Assembly (NCBI RefSeq): GCF_000196135.1
Contig: NC_005090.1
Coordinates: 1,188,001-1,252,000, forward strand
Direction of reading: 5' to 3'
DNA from: Wolinella succinogenes DSM 1740
GTDB lineage: Bacteria > Campylobacterota > Campylobacteria > Campylobacterales > Helicobacteraceae
Length of the DNA: 64,000 nt
A program made the translations under genes and the position numbers. This document shows, piece by piece, positions 1 through 8,811 of the stretch. The notes below the pieces were generated by a model that ran no database searches, was not told the DNA's origin, and saw only the letters and a list, made by a program, of their open reading frames with translations. The number at the start of each line of letters is the position of its first letter. Within the stretch, counting starts at the first letter, position 1.

Positions 1-615
1 AAGACTCAAGGCGTGAGCTTCGTGGACGAGTATTCTCAAAAAGAGGTGACCGTCCCCCTTGATGAAGACAATCTCCAAAAATTGGTTGAGAAGTTTGGCT
101 CAGCCCAAGAGGCGAGTGACTATGTGAAGGGCTGGTATTACGAAGCGGCGTATGGCGTAGGGTATCTTCAAAATGACACCGATGGAGATGGAGTGATCTC
201 TAAAGAAGAGGCAAAGAATCTCAAGGCACTTGTCTCTCTTACAGGAGAGAGCGAAAACTCTTACAAATCCCTCAATGAGGCTTTGAGCGATGATGCCGCG
301 CGAGATGCCTTCTTGGATGAGTTTGGCTATATCGATTCTCTCTCGGCCTTTATCAACCACTCCATTCGCCAAGATGTCGATACCAGCGGCTCTTTGAGCT
401 TTTCTGAGCTAGTGGGCGAGAGCAACGCGCAAAATGTCGCGCAGGCTATTGTAGGGAAGGAAAACCTTGACCTCTTTGCCTTTCACCATCTCATCCTTCG
501 CAACAATGAAGGAAGCTATGACTATCTCGCCTCTCTTATGAATGGGTCAAAAGAGAGTGAGGTGGCTAGCACCTCTTCTTCAAGCCAAGACGAGGATAAG
601 CCTCTAGAGGTCTAA
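1..615 (+). CDS. EF-hand domain protein, 5' end outside the window
   Basis: The reading frame is open from base 1, so the true start probably lies upstream; the first start codon inside is GTG at 13, giving 200 residues. Two canonical 12-residue EF-hand loops are visible, numbered from that GTG: D55-T-D-G-D-G-V-I-S-K-E-E66 and D121-V-D-T-S-G-S-L-S-F-S-E132. Both have acidic or hydroxyl ligands at positions 1, 3, 5 and 9 and Glu at 12, so calcium binding is likely. The tail is Ser-rich and acidic. The stop overlaps the stop of the convergent ymdB gene in a shared CTAA. I do not recognise a specific function, and location cannot be judged without the N-terminus. Confidence 0.75.
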   Translation, partial: KTQGVSFVDEYSQKEVTVPLDEDNLQKLVEKFGSAQEASDYVKGWYYEAAYGVGYLQNDTDGDGVISKEEAKNLKALVSLTGESENSYKSLNEALSDDAARDAFLDEFGYIDSLSAFINHSIRQDVDTSGSLSFSELVGESNAQNVAQAIVGKENLDLFAFHHLILRNNEGSYDYLASLMNGSKESEVASTSSSSQDEDKPLEV

Positions 616-1427
616 TACCTAAACGCCTCCAAGCTCTTTTGGGGGGCTTGGCGGTCGATGGCTTTCAGCTTGTAGGCCTCGATGCATCGACCCACCTCAT
701 CTAGCTCCATCACCATCATCTGAAAAACCGTTCGGCAAGAATCAGGCACCTCTAGCCTAGAGGGCATTCCCGTCAAGAAGCGCTCAATAGGGGCGCTTCT
801 CTCCATGCCGATGATTCCATCCATACAGCCTGTCGCCCCCACATCACTCACTCCAAAAGTCCCCTCAGCGATCTCTAAATCATCCGTACCCACATGCGTG
901 TGTGTTCCTAGCACGGCACTCGCTTTGCCATGAAGCAGCCAAAACATTCCACGCTTCTCGCTTGTGGCTTCGGCATGAAAATCGATAATGATATGGTTGA
1001 TTCCCTCGTGTTTTAGGCGTTCCACCTCTCTCTTGGCACACAAAAAGGCGTTATCCACATAGGGCATGGCAAAATGCCCCATAAGGTTGAGCACCGCGAG
1101 CTTTACGCCCTCCACTTCATAGACTCCAAGCCCTTTCCCCACCACTCCCTCAGGGTAGTTATGAGGACGAAGAACCCTCGATTCTTCTCTTAAATAGGCG
1201 ATGATCTCCTTTTTGTCCCAAGTGTGATTCCCGCCTGTGATCACATCAACCCCTGCACTAAAGAGCTCCTCGGCGCACTTGATGGTCGTCCCAAAGCCAT
1301 GGCTCACATTCTCGCCATTGGCAATGACAAACACCAGCCCTAGCTCTTTTCTAACCAAGGGAAGATGATAGGCCAAAGCCTTCCGTCCGGGTTTTCCGAT
1401 AATATCGCCGATGAATCCAATTTTCAC
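612..1427 (-). CDS. ymdB: YmdB-family metallophosphoesterase
   Basis: A 271-residue protein of the TIGR00282/YmdB family, dinuclear-metal phosphoesterases shown in Bacillus and Deinococcus to hydrolyse 2',3'- or 3',5'-cyclic nucleotides. Visible metal-site motifs are GDIIG around residue 8, ANGEN at 36-40, GNHTWD at 66-71, DFHAEAT near 149 and GTHTHVGTDD near 175. It starts at a GTG whose bases form a GTGA overlap with the mfd stop, so it is probably translated by coupling as the last gene of the mfd operon. The physiological substrate here is unknown. Confidence 0.88.
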   Translation of the reverse strand: MKIGFIGDIIGKPGRKALAYHLPLVRKELGLVFVIANGENVSHGFGTTIKCAEELFSAGVDVITGGNHTWDKKEIIAYLREESRVLRPHNYPEGVVGKGLGVYEVEGVKLAVLNLMGHFAMPYVDNAFLCAKREVERLKHEGINHIIIDFHAEATSEKRGMFWLLHGKASAVLGTHTHVGTDDLEIAEGTFGVSDVGATGCMDGIIGMERSAPIERFLTGMPSRLEVPDSCRTVFQMMVMELDEVGRCIEAYKLKAIDRQAPQKSLEAFRY

Positions 1428-4408
1428 GCACTTTTTCCTTGTAGTTGCTCCAAAATAGCCGCCAAGAGATCATCGTCATCCCGACTTTTGGCGCTGAAGC
1501 TCTTTTTGGTCTCATCACGATAGAAGAAGGTGATGTTTTGATTGTAGTTGGTGATGGTCTTGATTCCTTGCAGGGAGGCGAGCACCTTAATGAGGATGAG
1601 CTCTAAAAACTGCTTGGTGTAGAGGTCGGGTGAGCCGAATCGATCGTGGATTTCCACCTCTATCTCGTTCACCTCTTGGGTGCTCTCACAGCGGGAGAGG
1701 CGGCGATAGAGCTCTAAGCGCAAACGATCGCTCTCGATGAGCTCAGGGGAGAGAAAGGCGTTGATGGAGAGCTTGAGATCCACATCCTCCCGCTTAGGAA
1801 GCGCCTTGGAACTGAGTGAGTGAATCGCCTCTTCGAGCATTTTGAGATAGAGGGCATAGCCAATTCCCTTGATGTGGCCACTTTGCGCCTCACCCAGGAG
1901 ATTTCCCCCGCCCCGAATCTCCAAATCATGATAGGCGAGCACCGAACCACTCCCCAAGAAGGAGTTACTCTCTAGCGCCAAAAGACGCTTTTTGGCTTCG
2001 GGCGTGAGCGATTCTTTCTCTTCTACGAGGAAATAGCAGAATCCCTCTTTGCTTCCTCGTCCTACACGACCCCGCAGCTGGTGGAGGTCGGCGATTCCAA
2101 ATCGATCGCTTGAATCAATAATGATCGTGTTGGCATTAGGGAGATGGATGCCCGATTCGATAATGGAGGTGGAGAGGAGCAGGTGATATCGCCCCTCTTC
2201 AAAGGCTAGCATGATCTCTTCCGTCTCTTTTTCGGGGATTTGAGAGTGAAGGATGGCGATTTTGAGGTTTGGCATCAGCTCCAAGAGCTCTTTTTGGCGA
2301 CGCTCAATGGTGGCGATATTGTTATGAATGTAAAAAATCTGCCCCCCTCGCCGAATCTCTCGATGGACGATCTCTTTTAAAAGTGCCTCTTGATACTCTT
2401 TGACAAAAGTGCGCACAGGGAGCTTCTCGCTTGGAGGGGTGAGGAGTGTGCTCATCCCTTTAATGCTAGAGAGCGCCATATTGAGCGTTCGAGGAATGGG
2501 TGTAGCGCTCATGGAGAGCATATGAACATCTTGAGCAATCGCTTTAATACGCTCTTTTTGCTTCACGCCAAATTTATGCTCCTCATCCACGATGATGAGC
2601 GCTAGGCGTTTAAAAACAGCCGAGAGGATGGCGTGAGTTCCAACGACCACATCCACTTCCCCCTCTTTGAGGGCGTTCAGTAGGCTGGTGCGCTCTTTGC
2701 TACTTAGGAATCGATCCAGGCGAGCCATCTTGATGCCACGCCCCTCAAAGCGTTTTTTAAGGCTTTGGAAGTGTTGGTGCGCCAAAAGAGTTGTAGGAGC
2801 AACCAAGGCCGCCTGATAGCCGCTCATCACGGTTGCAAGAATCGCATTCATCGCCACTTCAGTTTTGCCAAAACCTACATCTCCGCTAAGGAGTCGATCC
2901 ATCACCTTCCCGCCCTCTAGGTCAGAGAATATCTCGCGGATGCTCTTCTCTTGGTCGCTGGTATAGACAAATCCGCTAGAGTGCTGAAAAATCTCAATCT
3001 CAGGGAAATCCGTGCGAATCGCCCTCCCCTCAATGAGCTCTCGTTTGGCCGCTAGAGCGACAATCTCGCTTGCAATCTCTAAAAGTTTTGTTCGAATCTT
3101 CTCTTTGAGTTTGGCAAAGCTTCCTTTTCCAAGGCGGTCCACCGAAGGAATCGAGCCACTATCAGCTACATAACGATCAATATAGTCGAGATTTTCCACG
3201 GGGAGCAGGAGTCGGTCTTCTCCCTGATAGGCCAAGAGAATGAAATCTCTCAAAGCCCCCAAAACTCGCTCTTGGATGATTCCTTTAAAGATTCCGATTC
3301 CATAATCTTTATGGACGACATAATCCCCCACGCGAAGCTCATCGATGGCAAAGGTGGGTCGTCTTTTTTTGGCGCTTTTTTTGGTGTTTTGGTTGAGGGA
3401 GAGAATCACCTCTTTGGGGGTGAGCAAATTAACACAAAAGTCGCCAATCTGCTTTTTGCAAGGAATCTCCTTGAGGTCAAACGCCCTAAAAAGCGCCTCG
3501 TTTCTAGCAATAATCGTGATCTCTTTATTGGCATGAAGCGAAAGAAAAGAGAGAAAATTGGCAGGAGAGATGATGATATCGCTATGCTCTAAAGGAGTGG
3601 CTAGAAGGTTTAAGCCCTCCAAAAAGCGGAGTTCATCGCTCTCTTGTAGCTCCAGAAGCTCCAAGAGCTCCTCTTTGGCTCCTGCGGTGAGAATCGAGGG
3701 CACACGCCTTGGCAATACTTCGCCCTTGTCCTTTAAGTACCATAGTCCAAGGCTCATCAGATCCTTAGAAAAAGCCCCATAGCTTGAGGCACTCACCAGC
3801 TCCTCAAGCTCCTTTTGGGTCGCTTCGTCCAGCGCAAAGAGCGCAGGAGTGATCTCGATTCGATCTAGCTCCTCCCTCTCGCACATCTGCGTCTCTAAAT
3901 CAAAATATCGAAGGCTCTCAATCTGTGTATCAAAGAGGCTAAGGCGCACAGGGGAGGATTCTTGAGGAGGAAAAACATCAATGATGTCTCCACGAAATGA
4001 GACCTCTCCAGGAAGCTCAATGATCTCCACAAATTCATAACCAAATCGATAGAATCGCTCTTTGAGCTCCCCAATATCCAGATTGTCACCAAAACCTAAA
4101 TGGAAGCTTTGAAGTAACTCTTCTTTGGGGAGAGGATGGAGGAGAGAGCGCAAAGGAGCAATAAGCAATAGGCGCTCTTTGGGCGCTCTATACCATTTTC
4201 TAAGCGCCCCAAGAAGGGCGAGTAGCTCCTCTTTGTAGCTCCTTAGATCATCGCCCTTTTGGGCTCTAAAATCGGGGAAAAGAATCGTCTCAAAACCCCT
4301 AAAGCGTGCCACTTCAGAGGCGAGATAGCTCTCTTTGTCATCTTGGGTAATGAGAATCTGATAGGGAAAGGGATTCTTTAAGGCGTGATATAGACTACTT
4401 TGGATCAA
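1424..4408 (-). CDS. mfd: Transcription-repair coupling factor Mfd
   Basis: 994 residues. Mfd removes RNA polymerase stalled at DNA lesions and recruits UvrA. Order of parts: UvrB-like N-terminal region, an RNA-polymerase-interaction module containing GDYVVHKDYGIGIFKG near 360, a translocase with Walker A (GDVGFGKTE) near residue 507 and the DEEH box near 606, helicase motifs including QLRGRVGRG, and a C-terminal TRCF domain. It is somewhat shorter than E. coli Mfd (1148), as is usual in Campylobacterota. The chosen start is a TTG inside the 3' end of the bactofilin gene (14-bp overlap). It sits between bactofilin and ymdB, the same order as in H. pylori. Confidence 0.95.
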   Translation of the reverse strand: MIQSSLYHALKNPFPYQILITQDDKESYLASEVARFRGFETILFPDFRAQKGDDLRSYKEELLALLGALRKWYRAPKERLLLIAPLRSLLHPLPKEELLQSFHLGFGDNLDIGELKERFYRFGYEFVEIIELPGEVSFRGDIIDVFPPQESSPVRLSLFDTQIESLRYFDLETQMCEREELDRIEITPALFALDEATQKELEELVSASSYGAFSKDLMSLGLWYLKDKGEVLPRRVPSILTAGAKEELLELLELQESDELRFLEGLNLLATPLEHSDIIISPANFLSFLSLHANKEITIIARNEALFRAFDLKEIPCKKQIGDFCVNLLTPKEVILSLNQNTKKSAKKRRPTFAIDELRVGDYVVHKDYGIGIFKGIIQERVLGALRDFILLAYQGEDRLLLPVENLDYIDRYVADSGSIPSVDRLGKGSFAKLKEKIRTKLLEIASEIVALAAKRELIEGRAIRTDFPEIEIFQHSSGFVYTSDQEKSIREIFSDLEGGKVMDRLLSGDVGFGKTEVAMNAILATVMSGYQAALVAPTTLLAHQHFQSLKKRFEGRGIKMARLDRFLSSKERTSLLNALKEGEVDVVVGTHAILSAVFKRLALIIVDEEHKFGVKQKERIKAIAQDVHMLSMSATPIPRTLNMALSSIKGMSTLLTPPSEKLPVRTFVKEYQEALLKEIVHREIRRGGQIFYIHNNIATIERRQKELLELMPNLKIAILHSQIPEKETEEIMLAFEEGRYHLLLSTSIIESGIHLPNANTIIIDSSDRFGIADLHQLRGRVGRGSKEGFCYFLVEEKESLTPEAKKRLLALESNSFLGSGSVLAYHDLEIRGGGNLLGEAQSGHIKGIGYALYLKMLEEAIHSLSSKALPKREDVDLKLSINAFLSPELIESDRLRLELYRRLSRCESTQEVNEIEVEIHDRFGSPDLYTKQFLELILIKVLASLQGIKTITNYNQNITFFYRDETKKSFSAKSRDDDDLLAAILEQLQGKSA

Positions 4409-4820
4409 TGACTTTATCTGCCTTTTCTGCCTTCTCTATTTTGGAAAGAGTGCCAAATTTGCTGCCATCTTCTTTGATTTTGCTCTCGCCAACAAAGTAT
4501 CCTTTGCGTTCAATCACAAGCTCTTTGGTGATAATCTGTCCATCGATTCGCCCTTGGGGCATGATCTCAATCACATCGCAATCACAACTTCCCGTGAACT
4601 TCCCGCTCACCACGAGCTTTTCGGCGTAGATTTCGCCACCCACTCCTCCGCTCTTGCCAATTGTGACACTGTTTTTGGATCGGATCACCCCCTCAAACTC
4701 CCCATCGATATGGAGATTGCAGTCAATGACCACCTCCCCTTTTATCTTGGTTCCGCTGGCGATGATCGTGGTGCCTGAATTTCCATTAGATTGTTTATCG
4801 TTGTTAGCAAAGATTGCCAT
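4395..4820 (-). CDS. ccmA: Bactofilin (CcmA-like polymer-forming cytoskeletal protein)
   Basis: 141 residues with the bactofilin core of hydrophobic six-residue beta-helix repeats (about 20-115), preceded by a short polar N-tail and followed by a Lys/Glu-rich tail. Bactofilins polymerise without nucleotide. In H. pylori CcmA works with the Csd LytM peptidases to set helical cell shape. Here it follows a LytM peptidase gene directly, and its first 79 bp lie inside the end of that gene in another frame, so the two are tightly coupled. Its 3' end in turn overlaps mfd. Confidence 0.9.
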   Translation of the reverse strand: MAIFANNDKQSNGNSGTTIIASGTKIKGEVVIDCNLHIDGEFEGVIRSKNSVTIGKSGGVGGEIYAEKLVVSGKFTGSCDCDVIEIMPQGRIDGQIITKELVIERKGYFVGESKIKEDGSKFGTLSKIEKAEKADKVIDPK

Positions 4821-5668
4821 TTGACGCTGGTCTCCTTCTCAAAAATGTTGGTGTAGTCCTTCATAGTCCAATCGATGAAAGGCCTTGGATCAAGATGGTT
4901 GCCCAAGAAACGAATCTCATAGTGCAGATGAGGTCCCGAACTCATCCCAGTGTTCCCACTATAGGCGATTAGCTGACCCTTCTTGACAAAATCCCCTTTC
5001 TTGACGATTAGTTTACTCAAATGTGCATAAAAAGTCTTAAAGCCAAAGGAGTGGTCAATTTTCACGAGGTTTCCATAGCCCCCGTTGTATTCGCTCCTAG
5101 AAAAATCAACCACTCCATCCGCAGCGGCATAGACAGGAGTTCCCACGGGTGCACGCAAATCGATTCCTGTGTGAAACTCTCGGCGCTTTAAGATGGGATG
5201 GATTCGCCAGCCATAGTCGGCTGAGACTTGGTTGGAGTTGATGGGGTAGCCATTGGGGATGAGGCGCATCACAAAACCCTTTTGCACGCCCGTGATACTG
5301 GCTAAATCCACGCGCTCAATGAGGCTCAGATCACCAGAGGACTCTTCATCTTTTTGAACACCAATGATTCCCTCTAGATCCTCCACTCGATCGCTGATGG
5401 TGATCAGCTCTTCGCTCTTTTGCTCAATCTCTTGGCGCAACTGCTCATTCCTCTCTAGCGTGTCAGCGTACTCTTGAATAAGGCTGTCGCGCCGCTCTTG
5501 AATCTGCTTCACCTCAGAGAGCAATAGGCGTATAGAGACTCCCCCTAGAAGAATGAGCGCCACTAAAAAGAGAGAAAAATAGAGGACGATTCGCCGCACA
5601 AATTGATGAAGATTATACTGTTTAGAGCCATGAACATCGGTGATGGTGATGATGAGCCTATCTTTCAT
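4742..5668 (-). CDS. csd1: M23 (LytM) peptidoglycan endopeptidase, Csd1-like
   Basis: 308 residues: short cytoplasmic N-terminus, one membrane helix (about 24-47), a coiled-coil stretch rich in Glu/Gln (about 48-105) and a C-terminal LytM domain. The zinc site looks complete, with H-T-G-I-D near 165-169 and H-L-H near 245-247, so it should be an active D,D-endopeptidase in the periplasm. H. pylori has two such genes (csd1 and csd2) beside ccmA and mfd; only one is present here, and it is the type with intact zinc ligands. Flanked by folC (11-bp overlap) and bactofilin (79-bp overlap). Likely part of the helical cell-shape machinery. Confidence 0.88.
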   Translation of the reverse strand: MKDRLIITITDVHGSKQYNLHQFVRRIVLYFSLFLVALILLGGVSIRLLLSEVKQIQERRDSLIQEYADTLERNEQLRQEIEQKSEELITISDRVEDLEGIIGVQKDEESSGDLSLIERVDLASITGVQKGFVMRLIPNGYPINSNQVSADYGWRIHPILKRREFHTGIDLRAPVGTPVYAAADGVVDFSRSEYNGGYGNLVKIDHSFGFKTFYAHLSKLIVKKGDFVKKGQLIAYSGNTGMSSGPHLHYEIRFLGNHLDPRPFIDWTMKDYTNIFEKETSVKWQSLLTTINNLMEIQAPRSSPAEPR

Positions 5669-6860
5669 CTTCCTCCTTTAATTGCTTCAAATATTCCTTC
5701 AAATAACGCTCTTTGAACGCTCCGATCACGCTAAAAGAACCAAAAACAAGATAATCCTTCAAAGGGTCAAGCTCCCCTTGGAATCTCTCGCAAGCCACTC
5801 CAAGCTCCTTGGCGCAAGCCTCCAAAAGCACAGGGTTAACAAGGCGGGGATTCCCCTCCAAAGGTAGGAGATGAAGCTTCAATATATAAGGGCGAAGAAT
5901 GGCAAGAATCTCACGATAATTTTTATCCTTATAGGTATTGTAGATGAGATCGAAGGGCTTGCCTTGAAGTGTTTCTAGGAGTGCTCTAGCGGCTTGAGGA
6001 TTGTGCCCTACATCAAGAATGAGGCGTCCATGCCTCTCCATCCTTCCTGCCAAATCCAAAGGAGGAATCTTAGAGACCTCCCATTCCACCCCCAGCCACT
6101 CCATCGCCTTAGCGGCCAAGCGCCAATTCCAGCGCTGGTACAAAGGCAGAGGATAGGTTGAAAAGTAGGCCTCTTCTCTTGAGATGTCGCTCTCTCGCAT
6201 CCTCTCGTCTTCTAAAATATAGAGGGAGGAGGAGCGCTCATTGGCGATTCTTTGGGCGAGAGGCTTGATTTGGTCAAGATCATACTGCTTACCCAAAATA
6301 GCCCAAGGAGCCATGCTTTTAAGCTTGGTGAGAGCGATCGCCTCTAGCCCCTCCCCTAGAAGCTCTTCATGGTCGATTCCTATGGGCGTAAAGAGGGAGA
6401 TATCTCGCCTAAGGGCGGTGGTGGAATCAAATTCCCCCCCTAGCCCCGCCTCAATAACCCAAAACTCAAGCCCCCCAAAAACATAGAGCGCGAGCAAGGT
6501 GGCGTACTCAAAATAGCTCGCCTCATGAAAGATTCCCCTCTCCCAAAGGGCTTGGTGAGCCTCCTTGAGGGTGGCATTAGAGACTATTCCCCCGTTGATC
6601 CAAAAGCGCTCTCTGAATTCATGGATATGAGGAGAGGTGAAGTGCCCCACGGTATGCCCAGCGGCTTGGAGCATGAGGGCAAGGAATCGCCCCGTGCTTC
6701 CCTTGCCATTGGTCCCCACGACCTGAATCACCTTGGGCGAAGAGGAGGAGGGAAAAGTGGTTAAAAAGCGCTGATAGAGAGCAGGGAATCGAAGAGGATC
6801 AAAAGGGGCATACTCAGCTGCTTTAGCGTCTAGGTAAGATTGAAGAGAGGGAATTGACAA
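5658..6860 (-). CDS. folC: Folylpolyglutamate synthase / dihydrofolate synthase
   Basis: 400 residues, Mur-ligase fold. FolC adds glutamate to dihydropteroate and to folates using ATP. The P-loop GTNGKGST is at residues 49-56, and GLGGEFDSTTA follows in the central domain. The C-terminal domain contains the DVGHNPQAA segment typical of FolC. It starts with TTG nine bases after the diguanylate cyclase stop and overlaps the LytM gene by 11 bp. The same folC-csd neighbour pair occurs in H. pylori. Confidence 0.93.
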   Translation of the reverse strand: MSIPSLQSYLDAKAAEYAPFDPLRFPALYQRFLTTFPSSSSPKVIQVVGTNGKGSTGRFLALMLQAAGHTVGHFTSPHIHEFRERFWINGGIVSNATLKEAHQALWERGIFHEASYFEYATLLALYVFGGLEFWVIEAGLGGEFDSTTALRRDISLFTPIGIDHEELLGEGLEAIALTKLKSMAPWAILGKQYDLDQIKPLAQRIANERSSSLYILEDERMRESDISREEAYFSTYPLPLYQRWNWRLAAKAMEWLGVEWEVSKIPPLDLAGRMERHGRLILDVGHNPQAARALLETLQGKPFDLIYNTYKDKNYREILAILRPYILKLHLLPLEGNPRLVNPVLLEACAKELGVACERFQGELDPLKDYLVFGSFSVIGAFKERYLKEYLKQLKEEDER

Positions 6861-6869
6861 AATCTGATC

Positions 6870-8312
6870 CTAAGAGAGTAGCGGGCGGATCTGATTACGA
6901 CCCCCCTCTTTGGCCTCATAGAGTCTCGCATCGGCAAATTTAATGAGAGCCTTGCGATCTTCACACTCACTTCTCTCCGCAATTCCGCCGCTCACGCTCA
7001 CCTTGATTCTCATGTCTTGATAGACAAAAACACTTCTTTCAACCAAAGCACGGATACGCTCCGCAAAACGCCACGCTTCGACAAGATTCATCTCAGGCAG
7101 AATCACGATAAACTCTTCGCCCCCATAGCGTGCAGCGATATCCTCTTGACGCACGGACTGCTTAAGCAATCTTCCAAAAGTGGCTAAAACGCGATCGCCC
7201 GCTTCGTGTCCATACTTGTCGTTGATTTTTTTAAAGAAGTCAATATCAAAAAAAGCCACAGAATAGCGACTCTCGTAGCGTAAAAAAAGCGCCTCAAATC
7301 GGCTGAGTGACTCCTCCAGGAATCGCCTCGTATGAACCCCCGTGAGAGAATCGATACTTGCCTCCTCTTGGGCGCGACAGAGCTCTTGGGTGAGCTCTTC
7401 GATCTTGGATTGCAAAAACTCAATCTCGCTCTTCTTCTCCGCTACTTCTTTGTTGAGATTTTGAATGTGAGTGTCGATTTTTTGAGTGATTTCAATGAGA
7501 CGGCCCTTGGTCTTTTCCAATGATCTTGGGTCAAGAATCATCTCTTCGAGCGTCTTGCCGATGTGGGTGATCTCATCTTGGTAATGGATCCCCGCTTGGG
7601 CGAGCGTGGAGAGCTTTGAAACCAACACCTCAATGATCTCGCCAAGCTCCAAGCCTTTGCGATTGGATTCTCTCTTGTCTACAGCGATTCTTCCTGAAAG
7701 GGCAAGGTCTAGCGTCTGGCGAGCGCTCTTTTCAAGAAGGGTTGCGGGAGCATTTTTGAGCAGACTTTTGGCTTCAAGAATCTCCGAAGGGAGGAGGGGT
7801 GAGAGCGAAGGAGTCAAAAAAGGCTCTAAAATTTTGGCAAAATCTCGGCTGGGATCATGGCGTTCAAGTTGATTCTTTAGCGATTCATTCCAGTGATCCT
7901 TGAGGGTTGATAAAACTTTAGAATCGCTAAGCGAATCGAGTTTAAGAAGTGTCTCCTTGGCGAGTTCAGCGACCTCAGGCGAGGAGGCCAAGAGTTTTAA
8001 GATGACCTTGAGAAGCTCTTTTTGAGCCAGAATGGACTCTTTGTTCTCTCCACTTCCCATTCGCGTGAGGATTCCTGCGATGAGCGAGATGAATTCATCG
8101 GGAGTTTTGATGGGGTGGGCTTGGATTTGAGCCTTGGTCTTAGGGTCAAACTTTTGACTCCAGCGTGATTGCCATTGGCAATCTTCCACGGATAACCCTG
8201 CGCTTTTGGCCTCATAGCAAAAGGCCTCTCTGTAGGCATCAGGAGTGGCGATCTGCCCCTCTTTCTGTAGTCTTAGTAGCGTCTTTTTGACGACCTCTTT
8301 AAGGTTGGACAC
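6870..8312 (-). CDS. GGDEF-domain diguanylate cyclase
   Basis: About 480 residues. The N-terminal 270 residues are helical with no family I can name; a coiled coil (about 280-325) leads into a GGDEF domain with an intact GGEEF active site near residue 396, so c-di-GMP synthesis is expected. No membrane segment is visible, so it is probably cytosolic. I chose the GTG at 8312 because AAGGGG lies six bases upstream; an ATG at 8333 would add seven residues but has no ribosome site. It overlaps the lptE end by 14 bp. H. pylori lacks this gene between folC and lptE, and H. pylori is not known to use c-di-GMP, so this is a local difference within a conserved block. Confidence 0.85.
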   Translation of the reverse strand: MSNLKEVVKKTLLRLQKEGQIATPDAYREAFCYEAKSAGLSVEDCQWQSRWSQKFDPKTKAQIQAHPIKTPDEFISLIAGILTRMGSGENKESILAQKELLKVILKLLASSPEVAELAKETLLKLDSLSDSKVLSTLKDHWNESLKNQLERHDPSRDFAKILEPFLTPSLSPLLPSEILEAKSLLKNAPATLLEKSARQTLDLALSGRIAVDKRESNRKGLELGEIIEVLVSKLSTLAQAGIHYQDEITHIGKTLEEMILDPRSLEKTKGRLIEITQKIDTHIQNLNKEVAEKKSEIEFLQSKIEELTQELCRAQEEASIDSLTGVHTRRFLEESLSRFEALFLRYESRYSVAFFDIDFFKKINDKYGHEAGDRVLATFGRLLKQSVRQEDIAARYGGEEFIVILPEMNLVEAWRFAERIRALVERSVFVYQDMRIKVSVSGGIAERSECEDRKALIKFADARLYEAKEGGRNQIRPLLS

Positions 8313-8811
8313 CTTTAGCCCCTTGCATTGCAATATGAGAGATAAAGTGGTCGATGGCTTGAATAGAGGCGCTTTTGATTGCCTCGAAACGCTTTGAATC
8401 GCTCAAAATAGAAGAATCATCAATGGAGAAATCATACCTTCCTATGGAGTTGAAGCGACGCGCTTTGCCCTCTTTATCTTCATAGGCAAACCCCAAAGAG
8501 ACTTGGGCGCGATAAAAGGTGGTGAAACCCTCTTTATTGTCCGCCAAAGAGGTGAAATTGGCGGAATTGAGGGTCACCCTAAGAGTGGAATCGGCACTCT
8601 CCTTGGAGGCAAGCTTGCCATGAAGACGCGTCATGATCGCCTGTGAAAGAGCATCTTTGATCAAAACGCTATTTTCAGGGTCTCGGAGGTTGATAGCAAT
8701 ATCCACATAGATGCGCTCCCCTAGCACCTCTTTGGCGTATTGCGCCACGGGCTTATAGCCACACCCCGCAAGCAAGAGGAGAATCGCTCCAGTGAGTGCC
8801 AAGATTCTCAT
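8299..8811 (-). CDS. lptE: LptE-like LPS-assembly lipoprotein
   Basis: 170 residues with a lipoprotein signal peptide: a short basic start, a hydrophobic run and lipobox L-A-G-C with the lipidated Cys at 17. LptE plugs the LptD barrel and helps place lipopolysaccharide in the outer membrane. Sequence conservation of LptE is low, so the call rests on lipobox, size, beta-rich C-terminal part and position directly downstream of leuS (as HP1546 in H. pylori, and as in many proteobacteria). Starts four bases inside the leuS end (ATGA overlap). Confidence 0.75.
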
